From Halopelagius longus (lineage in GTDB: Archaea > Halobacteriota > Halobacteria > Halobacteriales > Haloferacaceae), in NCBI RefSeq assembly GCF_900100875.1, contig NZ_FNKQ01000006.1, positions 62,001 to 126,000 on the forward strand: a DNA stretch of 64,000 bases. Direction: 5' to 3'. The notes under the pieces are model-generated. The model saw only the letters and a list, made by a program, of their open reading frames with translations, was not told the origin of the DNA and searched no databases. Shown here piece by piece: positions 17,708 through 25,488 of this stretch; position 1 is the stretch's first letter, and every line of letters starts with the position of its first letter. The translations under genes were made by a program, and so were the position numbers.

Positions 17708-17708
17708 C

Positions 17709-18497
17709 TCATCTCACCAAGTTGAGCACGCGCTTGCCGGCGTTCATCGTGAAGTCCTTCGCGTTCTCGACGACCATCTCGGTGGAGTCCTTCGCCCAGC
17801 GGTTCGGGTGCGTGAGGAGACAGAGTCGGGGTATCTCCCGGTTTTCGAGGAGGCCGATGAGTTCGCTCGTCTCCCCGACCTGCCGTTGCTTTCCGTCCTC
17901 GCCGACGGTGTGGTCCTTTATCTTCAACGCGCCGTCCTCCCACGTCCGGCCGGTGTCGGAGAAGTAGATGACGTCGGCGAAGTCCATCGAGAGGTACGCC
18001 TCCCCGAGGAGGCCGTACTCCTCGAACTGCCCTTCGGGGGCGGATGCCCACATGTCGCGGTTATCGTACGACGTGAGCGGATTGCCGTGCATGCACGCCG
18101 TCCGAACCTCCGCGAGTTCGCGGAGGCGTTCGAGTTCGCTCCGGAAGCTATCGTGGGCCGCCGCCACGTCGCCCTCCGCCCGGTCCATGTCCTCGTAGTG
18201 GTAGCCGATTTCGTGGCCGAGCGCGTCGATTTGGCGTATCAAATCCGGGCGGAACACCTTCTCTATCGTCCGGAAGTAGTAGGTGCTCGGCACGTCGAGT
18301 CGGGCCTCCAGACGCGCCATCGCGAGCGCGTTCTCCGGCTTCCGGTCCACGTCGTGGCGGTGGACGACGAACCGTTCCGGCAACTCGTCCGCTCGCTTCC
18401 GCGTGAGGTACTGGCGGACGGTGAGGTGGTCGTACCCGGCGTCGAGACCCGCCCGCAGGAGTTCCTCGTACCTCTCGAACGTGAACTCCCCCATCAT
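17709..18497 (-). CDS. Polysaccharide deacetylase-like protein (NodB fold)
   Basis: A 262-residue protein with the divalent-metal site of the NodB/CE4 fold: RHDVD near residue 46 supplies the Asp pair and GHEIGYHYEDMD supplies the His. There is no signal peptide, so it works in the cytoplasm, probably on a nucleotide- or lipid-linked sugar rather than on finished polymer. It is the first gene of the operon with DUF354, ATP-grasp and formyltransferase genes. It starts with two ATG codons in a row, and the first overlaps the stop of a 59-residue leader ORF. The acetyl substrate is inferred from fold only. Confidence 0.75.
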   Translation of the reverse strand: MMGEFTFERYEELLRAGLDAGYDHLTVRQYLTRKRADELPERFVVHRHDVDRKPENALAMARLEARLDVPSTYYFRTIEKVFRPDLIRQIDALGHEIGYHYEDMDRAEGDVAAAHDSFRSELERLRELAEVRTACMHGNPLTSYDNRDMWASAPEGQFEEYGLLGEAYLSMDFADVIYFSDTGRTWEDGALKIKDHTVGEDGKQRQVGETSELIGLLENREIPRLCLLTHPNRWAKDSTEMVVENAKDFTMNAGKRVLNLVR

Positions 18498-18673
18498 CGG
18501 TCGTTCACCGCTCGATTCGCTCTCTCCGACCGTTCTCGCCGCCGTCGGCGAACGCTCCCGCTCCCCGCGCGGTCGTTTCGACCGCTCGCCCCGGTACGGC
18601 GACTCCCTCGCCCGGTTGCGAGCGGTCCGTCCGCGGGAGGAGACTCTCGCCCGACGTCCGTTCGTTGAATCAT
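18494..18673 (-). CDS. Candidate 59-residue Arg/Ser-rich leader ORF before the deacetylase operon
   Basis: It starts MIQRTDVGRESPP, six bases after a GGAG that can act as a ribosome site, and ends RSERANRAVNDR. Its TGA overlaps the deacetylase ATG (ATGA). The basic, low-complexity composition is not typical of haloarchaeal proteins, so it may be a non-functional frame, a regulatory leader or a small basic peptide. Confidence 0.3.
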   Translation of the reverse strand: MIQRTDVGRESPPADGPLATGRGSRRTGASGRNDRAGSGSVRRRRRERSERANRAVNDR

Positions 18674-18731
18674 GTGTCTCTCCTGTTGCGCGTTAGAGCG
18701 CGCTCGTAGACTCGGTGTCGGCCGGCGTCCT

Positions 18732-18749
18732 TTGTTATACAACGGGTAG
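18732..18749 (-). promoter_or_regulatory. TAACAA-type promoter element of the deacetylase operon
   Basis: Read on the minus strand: CTACC, 7 nt, TAACAA, 58 nt before the leader ORF ATG and 234 nt before the deacetylase start. It is one half of a divergent promoter pair with the element at 18838. Confidence 0.5.
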
Positions 18750-18837
18750 ATTTCACGCGCGGCGAAACGGACGCAGCGGTCGGTAGCGCTCCGATACGGC
18801 CGATACGTCGTTTCAATAATGCTGTATATTTAGGGGA

Positions 18838-18855
18838 ATACGCGCCCAATAACAA
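18838..18855 (+). promoter_or_regulatory. TAACAA-type promoter element of the plus-strand deacetylase
   Basis: ATACG, 7 nt, TAACAA, ending 25 nt before the ATG at 18881, which is leaderless spacing. A second AT-rich box (TATATTTA) lies just upstream at 18825-18832 and could contribute. Confidence 0.5.
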
Positions 18856-18880
18856 TCTCTCGATTGGGTGAGAACGTACC

Positions 18881-19783
18881 ATGGGTTCCGTCGTCATCTC
18901 CCTCGACGCCGAACTCGGGTGGGGGTACGTCGATTACGACGACCCGCCCGCCCGCGTCCGGCACGCGCGTTCCGGGTGGCGAACGCTGCTCTCGATGTTC
19001 GACGAGTACGACGTTCCCGCGACGTGGGCCGTCGTCGGTCACCTGATGCTCGAAGACTGCGACGGCGAACACGCGGACGTGCCCGCCTCGGAGGGGTGGT
19101 TCTCGAAGGAACGCGACTCCGGGCGGTTCGGCTCCGACCAGCGATTCGGCGGCGGACTCGTCAAGGCCGTCGCGGACGCGTCGGCGGACCACGAACTCGG
19201 CTCGCACTCCTTCTCGCATCCGGAGTTCGACCGGATCGACCGCGCGTGGGCGGACGCCGAAGTCGCGCGGTGCGTCGAACTCGCCGACGAACGCGGCTAC
19301 GACCTCGACTCCTTCGCCTTCCCGCGGAACAGCGTCGGCCACAGGGACGTGCTCGCGGAGCACGGCTTCACCTGTTACCGCGGCGTCTCGCCCGTCGTCG
19401 ACGCCGACTCGCCGCTGAAACCCCTCCGGACGTTGACCGGCGGGACGCCCCTCGACCGGCGGTCGTTGCTCGTCGCGCCGCGAACCGACGACCACGGACT
19501 CGTGAACGTCCCCGCGTCGCTGTACCTGTTCAGTTTCGAGGGGACGGCGCAGCGAATCGCCGACCCGATTCTCGGCGACCCCATCGTCCGGGCGGCGAGG
19601 CGCGGCATCGATCAAGCGGCCGACGGAGACGGCGTCTTCCACGTCTGGCTCCACCCGAACAACGTCTGGCGGGAGTACACCAGAGAGCGCGTGCGAGCGA
19701 TTCTGGAGTACCTGGACGAACGCCGCCGCGACTCCGCGCTGACCGTCGAGACGATGAACTCCGTCGCGGAAGCAGTTCGCTGA
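18881..19783 (+). CDS. Polysaccharide deacetylase family protein (NodB fold)
   Basis: A 300-residue protein that opens VVISLDAELGWGYVDYDDPP, with the first metal Asp of the NodB fold, followed by PATWAVVGHLML. The His-x3-His metal site is in GSHSFSHPEFD near residue 110, and FAFPRNSVGH is the next conserved block. There is no signal peptide. It resembles the cytoplasmic deacetylases of capsule and exopolysaccharide clusters. It is transcribed divergently from the deacetylase at 18497 and is probably leaderless, with the TAACAA element 25 nt upstream. It ends 12 nt from the convergent GT2 gene. Confidence 0.83.
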   Translation: MGSVVISLDAELGWGYVDYDDPPARVRHARSGWRTLLSMFDEYDVPATWAVVGHLMLEDCDGEHADVPASEGWFSKERDSGRFGSDQRFGGGLVKAVADASADHELGSHSFSHPEFDRIDRAWADAEVARCVELADERGYDLDSFAFPRNSVGHRDVLAEHGFTCYRGVSPVVDADSPLKPLRTLTGGTPLDRRSLLVAPRTDDHGLVNVPASLYLFSFEGTAQRIADPILGDPIVRAARRGIDQAADGDGVFHVWLHPNNVWREYTRERVRAILEYLDERRRDSALTVETMNSVAEAVR

Positions 19784-19795
19784 CTCTGATTTCGT

Positions 19796-20887
19796 CTACT
19801 CGCCCGCGGGCGTGTGCACCGACGGATCGGCGACCTGAACCGTCTCGATACGGTCCAGCGGATACTCGATCGCCGGGCGCGGCGGGTCGCGGAATCCCCA
19901 GATGATTCCGCACAGCGTCAGCATCTGTCCGAGGATGAGACTCACGGCCTCGGTGAACCCCTTCTCCGAGGCGAGCGCGTAGAACCCCGCCGCCGTCATT
20001 ACGAGCCACCCGACGAGGAGTGGCGGCGAGAGGAGCGAGAACGCGCCGAGCGCACCCCACGCCCCGACGAGCAGTTTGTTCCGCATCCGACGGAGGTGGC
20101 GCACCAACCGCCGCGGCGAGTCTGTCGACTTTCGAATCGCCTGTCCCGCCCCCGTGACGTACCCGTTCCGAAGCCTCCGGAGGGGTTCCGTCGGCCCGGA
20201 CGCGACCGGATGTTCCGCGACGACGACGGGGAGGCGACAGAGGCGGTACCCCGACTCGCCGAGTCGGAATCCGAGGTCGATGTCTTCGAGCGACCGGAGG
20301 AACGGGTCGAACCCGCCGACGGTTCGGAGCTTCTGCGCGTCGTACAGGGCCACGCCCCGAACCGCGCCGACGGTCACTACCTCGTCGTGGTCGCGGTTCT
20401 CGTTGAGGTGGCCGTCCACGGCGGCCACGTCGGGGCGCTCCCGGAGAAGGTCGCACGCCCGCGGTAACCAGCCGTCGGTGACGTCCATGTCGCCGTCGAC
20501 GAACAGGACGAACTCACCGTCCGCGGCGTGCGTTCCGACGTACCTCCCCGCCGAGGGCGTCGAGAGGTCGTCCGACGGTATCTGTAACACCGTGATTGGG
20601 TACTCGCGCGCGATATCGACGGTACCGTCCGACGAGTTCGAGTCCACGAGGATGACCTCGAACGGCATCCCCTCGCACAGCTCGAACACCGAGTCGAGAC
20701 ACCGGGAGATGCGGTCCGCCTCGTTGTACGTCACGACGACGACGGAGACGGTGGGGTTCGCCGCGTCGTCGTCGCCAGGTTCGATCCGGCGGGCTGCCGA
20801 GGTTCCCTCGGCAACGTCTTCGGACTGCGACGCGCCGCTTCCCGCGACCGGTTCCGAGCCGACGTTTCCGACGTTGCTATCGCTCAT
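19796..20887 (-). CDS. Glycosyltransferase family 2, membrane-anchored
   Basis: A 363-residue GT2 enzyme. After about 48 acidic, disordered residues the GT-A domain opens VSVVVVTYNEADRISRCLDSV. It has VDSNSSDGT, the metal-binding VDGDMDVTDGWL, and DPFLRSLEDIDLGFRLGESG (the ED acceptor motif). Hydrophobic segments around AWGALGAFSLLSPPLLVGWLV and the next helix anchor the C-terminus. It should add a sugar to a lipid-linked glycan at the cytoplasmic face. A TAACAA element lies 85 nt upstream. Confidence 0.85.
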   Translation of the reverse strand: MSDSNVGNVGSEPVAGSGASQSEDVAEGTSAARRIEPGDDDAANPTVSVVVVTYNEADRISRCLDSVFELCEGMPFEVILVDSNSSDGTVDIAREYPITVLQIPSDDLSTPSAGRYVGTHAADGEFVLFVDGDMDVTDGWLPRACDLLRERPDVAAVDGHLNENRDHDEVVTVGAVRGVALYDAQKLRTVGGFDPFLRSLEDIDLGFRLGESGYRLCRLPVVVAEHPVASGPTEPLRRLRNGYVTGAGQAIRKSTDSPRRLVRHLRRMRNKLLVGAWGALGAFSLLSPPLLVGWLVMTAAGFYALASEKGFTEAVSLILGQMLTLCGIIWGFRDPPRPAIEYPLDRIETVQVADPSVHTPAGE

Positions 20888-20908
20888 GAGTGTGTGGGAA
20901 CATAGATA

Positions 20909-20935
20909 TCAGACGCCTCTCCGGTTGTGCAACAT
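20909..20935 (-). CDS. Candidate 8-residue leader ORF upstream of the GT2 gene
   Basis: The ORF reads MLHNRRGV and starts 37 nt after the TAACAA element, the same distance as the leader ORF before the flippase. It ends 21 nt before the GT2 start, without overlap. A different open frame through this leader does end ATGA on the GT2 start, but its only ATG lies inside the promoter element. Confidence 0.2.
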   Translation of the reverse strand: MLHNRRGV

Positions 20936-20972
20936 GAACTGCTCGATTCGGTGTCTTCCTCGCGACGGTGTT

Positions 20973-20990
20973 TTGTTAGCCATCTCATAG
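20973..20990 (-). promoter_or_regulatory. TAACAA-type promoter element of the GT2 gene
   Basis: Read on the minus strand: CTATG, 7 nt, TAACAA, ending 85 nt before the GT2 start at 20887. Confidence 0.5.
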
Positions 20991-21226
20991 TAGTCGCGCG
21001 GTAGCGAACGCTTCCGATTACAGTCTCCTGAACCGACTCGAAGTCGTGTGTCCGCGACTGTGAGTCACTCTGCGGCGAGTTTCTTCCTCGTCGCAAACGT
21101 CGCCGCTCGCACCGACGACATCGACGCGAGCATCCGCGGAACGGCGGACCGCTTCGCCGCGGTCACCGTTTCGGGACGCGTTCGCGCGACGCTCGATTTG
21201 GCTGGCATGAATATTCCTGATCGACC
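20991..21226. other. Spacer between divergent TAACAA promoters
   Basis: About 235 nt separate the two divergent elements at 20973 and 21227. A 60-codon open frame (21048-21230) has no recognisable features and I do not call it a gene. Nothing else is seen. Confidence 0.35.
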
Positions 21227-21244
21227 ATAGGAACGCTATAACAA
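21227..21244 (+). promoter_or_regulatory. TAACAA-type promoter element of the AlkP/FemAB operon
   Basis: ATAGG, 7 nt, TAACAA, ending 27 nt before the ATG at 21272. This is the leaderless spacing, although a GGAG also sits immediately before the start. Confidence 0.6.
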
Positions 21245-21271
21245 AGCGAAATACGGCAATGGAAAGGAGTG

Positions 21272-22912
21272 ATGGATGGGAGCCGCGGAACCGACCTGAC
21301 GACGCTCTTAGTCGGTATCGATGCGGGCTGTCAGTCCGTGGTAGAACCGCTCTTCGAGGCCGGCGACCTTCCGAACCTCCGGTCGGTGTTTCGGGGCGGC
21401 GTCGGCGGACCGCTCGAATCCCAGATTCCGCCCTGGACGGCCAGCGCGTGGCCCTCGATGTACACGGGGAAGAACCCCGGTAAGCACGGCATCTTCGGAT
21501 TCCTCCACTTCGACGGCTACGAGGAGGACGTCGTCAACGCGACTCGGGTCCGCGAACCGTCCCTGTGGGAACTCCTCGACCACCACGGGCTGACGAGCGT
21601 CGTCGTCAACGTTCCGGTGACCTCTCCTCCGAAGTCGTTCGACGGGGCACTCGTTCCGGGCTACGTCGCGCCCGAGAACCCGCCGTGTCACCCCGAGGGC
21701 CTCCTCGAAGACGTCCGCGACGAACTCGGCGAGTACCGGGTGTACGCGGACGTAGACGAGACGAAAGACGAGGCGACGTACCGCTCTCTCGTCCGGTCGC
21801 GCGGCGAGGCGTTCCGCTACCTCGCCGACCGGTTCGACCCCGATTTCGGTTTCGTCGAGTTCCAACAGACCGACTCCGTGTTCCACGAACACCCGGGGGA
21901 CGAGGAACTCGTCCGCGCGGTGTACCGCGCGGTGGACGAACAGGTCGGCCAAATCCTCGACGCCTGCGACCCGGACAACGTCGTGGTGGCGAGCGACCAC
22001 GGGATGGGACCGTACGACCGCTACGAGTTCCGCGTCAACGAGTTCCTCCGCGACGAGGGCTACGTCGAGGCGACGCAGGGAGGCGAGGGGATGCCCTCGT
22101 GGGTGAAGATACGCGAAAACCGCCTCCACGGCGGTTCGGAGGAGGAACCGGCCGCGGGCGACGACGAAGACGGCCGGAGTCCGCTCGAAGTCGCCGTTTC
22201 GACGGCGGCGAGGTTCGGACTCACGACGGAACGAGTCGCCACCGCCCTGCGCAAGGTGGGCCTCGACTCCGTCGTAGCGCGCGTCGTCCCGGAGGGCGTC
22301 CAGAGCGCAGGGATGTCCCACGTCTCCTTTCCCGAGTCGAAGGCGTACATGCGCGACCTGATCGAACTCGGCGTCCGCATCAACCTGGAAGGCCGGGAGC
22401 CCGAGGGAACGGTCCCGCAGGAGAGGTACGAGGACGTGAGAGACGAACTGATCGAGGCCCTCAGTTCGGTTCGGACGCCCGACGGCGACCCCGTCTTCGA
22501 GGACGTGGCCCGCCGCGAGAAGTACTTCTACGGCCCGGAAGCGGAGAACGCGGTGGACGTGGTGACCGTCCCCTCGAACTTCGACCACTATCTCAGCGCG
22601 CAGTTGTACGGCGAGCAGTTCGGCGACCCGACCGAACCGTGGAACCACAAGCGGTTCGGCATCGTCGCCGCGCGGGGCGAGGCGGTGGACGAGTCGGCCG
22701 GGGTGCGCGGAGCGCACCTGTTCGACGTCGCACCGACGGTTCTGGCGACGTTCGGGCTTCCGGCGGACGTGCGGATGGACGGCGACCCGTTGGACGCGGT
22801 GGAGGCCGCCGGCGAGACGGAGTACCCCGACTTCGACTCCCGCGAGACCGTCGAAACGGACGACGACGCCGTGGAGAAGCGTCTCTCCGACTTGGGGTAC
22901 CTCGACAACTAA
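21272..22912 (+). CDS. AlkP-superfamily phosphodiesterase (type I phosphodiesterase/nucleotide pyrophosphatase-like)
   Basis: A 546-residue cytoplasmic member of the alkaline phosphatase superfamily. The metal ligands and nucleophile are visible: Asp in LLVGIDAGCQS, the Thr nucleophile in IPPWTASAWPSMYTGKNPGKHG, and SDHGMGPYDRYEFRVNEF. This pattern is that of PF01663 enzymes, which cleave phosphodiester or pyrophosphate bonds; it has Thr rather than a sulfatase Cys. It heads an operon with two FemAB-like genes (7-nt and 2-nt gaps), so it may process an activated intermediate of the same glycan modification. ATG 21272 is preferred to GTG 21269. The substrate is unknown. Confidence 0.8.
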   Translation: MDGSRGTDLTTLLVGIDAGCQSVVEPLFEAGDLPNLRSVFRGGVGGPLESQIPPWTASAWPSMYTGKNPGKHGIFGFLHFDGYEEDVVNATRVREPSLWELLDHHGLTSVVVNVPVTSPPKSFDGALVPGYVAPENPPCHPEGLLEDVRDELGEYRVYADVDETKDEATYRSLVRSRGEAFRYLADRFDPDFGFVEFQQTDSVFHEHPGDEELVRAVYRAVDEQVGQILDACDPDNVVVASDHGMGPYDRYEFRVNEFLRDEGYVEATQGGEGMPSWVKIRENRLHGGSEEEPAAGDDEDGRSPLEVAVSTAARFGLTTERVATALRKVGLDSVVARVVPEGVQSAGMSHVSFPESKAYMRDLIELGVRINLEGREPEGTVPQERYEDVRDELIEALSSVRTPDGDPVFEDVARREKYFYGPEAENAVDVVTVPSNFDHYLSAQLYGEQFGDPTEPWNHKRFGIVAARGEAVDESAGVRGAHLFDVAPTVLATFGLPADVRMDGDPLDAVEAAGETEYPDFDSRETVETDDDAVEKRLSDLGYLDN

Positions 22913-22919
22913 CAGAACA

Positions 22920-24032
22920 ATGGCAGACTTAGCGTTCCGAGCACACGACAGCATCGACGCGGTGAACGAAAACCAGTGGAACCACGTCGTCGAACACTCG
23001 ACGAACGGGAGCGTGTTCCACCGCTACGAGTGGCTGAAAGCGGTGGAGGACAGCCTCGACTACGAACCGAGACACGTCACCGTCGAGAAGAAGGGGAATC
23101 CGGTCGCGGTGTTTCCGAACTTCGTCACGGACATCGACTTACCGTCCGTCTCGTCGCTGTTCGAGAACACGCCGCTCTCGTCGGTCGGAGACGCCGCCAC
23201 GGCGATGCCGTCGCTCGAAGAGGCACCGCTCAGGCGGGTCATCTCCGCGACGCCGGGGTACGGCGGCCCGGCGATAACGACGAACGAGGAGGAGGTCCTC
23301 GAACTCCTGATGGAGAGCGTCGACGAAATCTGCGACGGGAACGTCCTCAACCACGTCATCAAGGCCAAGGAGACGGAGTACATGCGGTACGGGAAGTTCC
23401 TCGCAAAGCAGGGGTACCAGCCCAAACTGACCGACTGCCGCTTCGAGATAGACCTCACGTACGACTGGGACGACATCGAGGCGAACATGGCCAAAGAGCG
23501 GCGCAAGGCGGTCAGAAAGGGCCGGGAGTCGGGGACGACGGTCCGGGAGGTGGACCTGACGACCGACGAACTCAGAGAGACGTACCGCCAGTACCGGGCG
23601 AACATGACGCGCGTCCGCGGCCACGTCTACCCCTTCGAGTTCTTCGAGCGACTGGCGGAGGAGATTCCCGACCGCACGAAGATATTCGCCGCCGAAGCCG
23701 ACGGTGAGGACGTGGGTCGGTACGTCTACTTCCTCGACGACGAACGCGACACGCTCCACTACTACTTCCCGGCCATCGGCGACGAGTCGAACTTCGAGCA
23801 CTACCCCTCGGAACGCCTTCACGAACACGCCATCAAGTGGGGGAAAGAGCGGGGGTACAACTACTACGACTTCGGGAGCACCGGATCGACGTTCAAAGAC
23901 GGCGTGTTCCGGTACAAGGAGAAGTACGGCGGGCGACCGATTCCGACGCTCCAGTGGGAGAAGGGACAGTCGCCGCTGCTTTGGGGCGCGTACAAGCTGG
24001 CGCGGAGCGCCTACCGGAAGAAAGCATACTGA
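22920..24032 (+). CDS. FemAB-like GNAT-fold acyltransferase (first of a tandem pair)
   Basis: A 370-residue protein of the FemAB/GNAT class. The first half has FHRYEWLKAVEDSL and a GNAT-like beta segment. The second half has the acyl-donor core around KERRKAVRKGRESGTTVREV and ends YNYYDFGSTGSTFKDGVFRY, a hallmark of FemAB-like proteins. In bacteria FemAB proteins transfer amino acids from aminoacyl-tRNA to peptidoglycan bridges, and related proteins occur in exopolysaccharide clusters. Archaea such as this have no peptidoglycan, so a glycan acceptor is likely. It lies 7 nt after the AlkP gene and 2 nt before the second copy. Confidence 0.82.
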   Translation: MADLAFRAHDSIDAVNENQWNHVVEHSTNGSVFHRYEWLKAVEDSLDYEPRHVTVEKKGNPVAVFPNFVTDIDLPSVSSLFENTPLSSVGDAATAMPSLEEAPLRRVISATPGYGGPAITTNEEEVLELLMESVDEICDGNVLNHVIKAKETEYMRYGKFLAKQGYQPKLTDCRFEIDLTYDWDDIEANMAKERRKAVRKGRESGTTVREVDLTTDELRETYRQYRANMTRVRGHVYPFEFFERLAEEIPDRTKIFAAEADGEDVGRYVYFLDDERDTLHYYFPAIGDESNFEHYPSERLHEHAIKWGKERGYNYYDFGSTGSTFKDGVFRYKEKYGGRPIPTLQWEKGQSPLLWGAYKLARSAYRKKAY

Positions 24033-24034
24033 CA

Positions 24035-25045
24035 ATGAGCATCGAAATCGAAGAGATAGGCCGAGACGAGTACGGTACGTGGGATAGCTACGTCGAGCAG
24101 TCGCCGAATTCGAACCTGTTTCACCAGTCGAAGGCGCTGGAGCTCCAATCGGAGTTCTCCGGGGCCGAACTGCACGCCCTCGTCGGGTACAAGGGACAGG
24201 AACCGGTCGGTCTGTTCCCCCTCTTCGAGATGGAGAAGGGACCGTTCACGGCGGTGTTCTCACCGCCGCCGAAGCTGTGGATTCCCCGTCAGGGGCCCGC
24301 GCTTCTGAACATGCAGAAACTGAAGCGCCGGAAGCAGGAACGCCGCCTCAAGCGCTTCATCGACGGGTGCGTGGAGTGGCTCGACGAGAACGTCGACCAC
24401 GACTACGCGGAGATTCGAACCGCGGGCGACTACCACGACGCTCGTCCGTTCAAGTGGAACGGGAGCGAGGTCACACCCGAGTACACGTACGTCGTGGACC
24501 TGACCGTCGGCGAGGACGACCTGCTGGGGCAGTTCAGCAGCGACGCCCGCAGCAACATCCGCAACACCGACGAGGACTCCTACACCGTCGAGGAGGGGAC
24601 CGTCGAGGACGTAGACCGCATCCTCGAACAGGTGCGCGACCGGTACGAGGCGCAGGGGAAGGCGTTCAACATGGTCCGCGGGTTCGGCCGGAGCCTCTAC
24701 GAGGCGCTCCCGGAGGGGCAGATTCGCCCCTACGTCTGTCGCTCCGACGGCGAGTACCTCACGGGTATCCTCGCGTTCGAGTACGACGGGCGGACCCACC
24801 GCTGGCAGGGCGGCGTCAAGCCCGACTTCGACGTGGACATCCCCACCAACGACCTGCTCGATTGGCACATCATGAGCGACGCGATGGACCGCGGCCTCGA
24901 CCAGTACGACCTCGTCGGCGCGGGTAACCCGCGACTCAACGAGTACAAATCGAAGTTCGGACCCGAACTCGAACTGTTCTACGACATCGAGCACGGTTCC
25001 CGACCGGCGACGGTGCTGGTCGACCTCTACCGGCGGTTCGCCTAA
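24035..25045 (+). CDS. FemAB-like GNAT-fold acyltransferase (second of a tandem pair)
   Basis: A 336-residue paralogue of the preceding protein. It shows NLFHQSKALELQSEF near the N-terminus, EPVGLFPLFEMEKG, then the donor-site segment FSSDARSNIRNTDEDSYTV and the C-terminal LDQYDLVGAGNPRLNEYKSKFG typical of FemAB-like proteins. The two copies differ clearly in the middle region, so they probably use different acyl donors or acceptors. The start at 24035 is two bases after the first copy's stop. No signal peptide; cytoplasmic. Confidence 0.82.
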   Translation: MSIEIEEIGRDEYGTWDSYVEQSPNSNLFHQSKALELQSEFSGAELHALVGYKGQEPVGLFPLFEMEKGPFTAVFSPPPKLWIPRQGPALLNMQKLKRRKQERRLKRFIDGCVEWLDENVDHDYAEIRTAGDYHDARPFKWNGSEVTPEYTYVVDLTVGEDDLLGQFSSDARSNIRNTDEDSYTVEEGTVEDVDRILEQVRDRYEAQGKAFNMVRGFGRSLYEALPEGQIRPYVCRSDGEYLTGILAFEYDGRTHRWQGGVKPDFDVDIPTNDLLDWHIMSDAMDRGLDQYDLVGAGNPRLNEYKSKFGPELELFYDIEHGSRPATVLVDLYRRFA

Positions 25046-25456
25046 CCCCGCCTCGCACCGAGGCCGCGCGCCGGGTTCGACCCGCCCCTTCATCCCCGTT
25101 TTCGGTTCTAAGCCACCCTTTAGTGTCAGACGAATACAGTGTATTGGCAAATATTGCCGGTCGAAAATACGCCGCACGCGGCCTCGAAGTAATGTCATTA
25201 TGAATGTAGGAAATGGTAATTAATCCGGTAGGTGTGTTCAATTTATCAGATATGTAGTTTCGACACAACTCGCATCGAGGCGAGCGTGACGGGTCGCCAC
25301 AGTCCTGCGATAACTCCCTGTTAAGGGTTCGCCGATGGGGGTTCCGAGCCGCAAATTCGTACATTGGAATTTTAATGTTTTGGCGAAAATTTATTTGAAT
25401 CACAGTCTATTTTTAGTTACTATACTAGGTTCTGAAGTATTCATGGATGGGAAAAT
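25046..25456. other. AT-rich intergenic region
   Basis: About 410 nt between the FemAB operon and the beta-helix gene, clearly richer in A+T than its surroundings. It contains several TATA-like stretches (for example near 25390-25430). I see no gene or RNA in it. Confidence 0.4.
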
Positions 25457-25464
25457 TTATAACC
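25457..25464 (+). promoter_or_regulatory. TATA box (TTTATAAC) of the beta-helix gene at 25489
   Basis: The box ends 24 nt before the ATG, so the transcript is probably leaderless. It shares TATAAC with the glycan element but lacks the final AA. Confidence 0.5.
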
Positions 25465-25488
25465 TAATGCTCATCCTAAACGGGTGTA

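Noticed and set aside
21048-21230. 60-codon frame between the divergent glycan promoters
   Set aside because: It has no domain, and it runs into the promoter element of the operon at 21272, which would put the element inside coding sequence.
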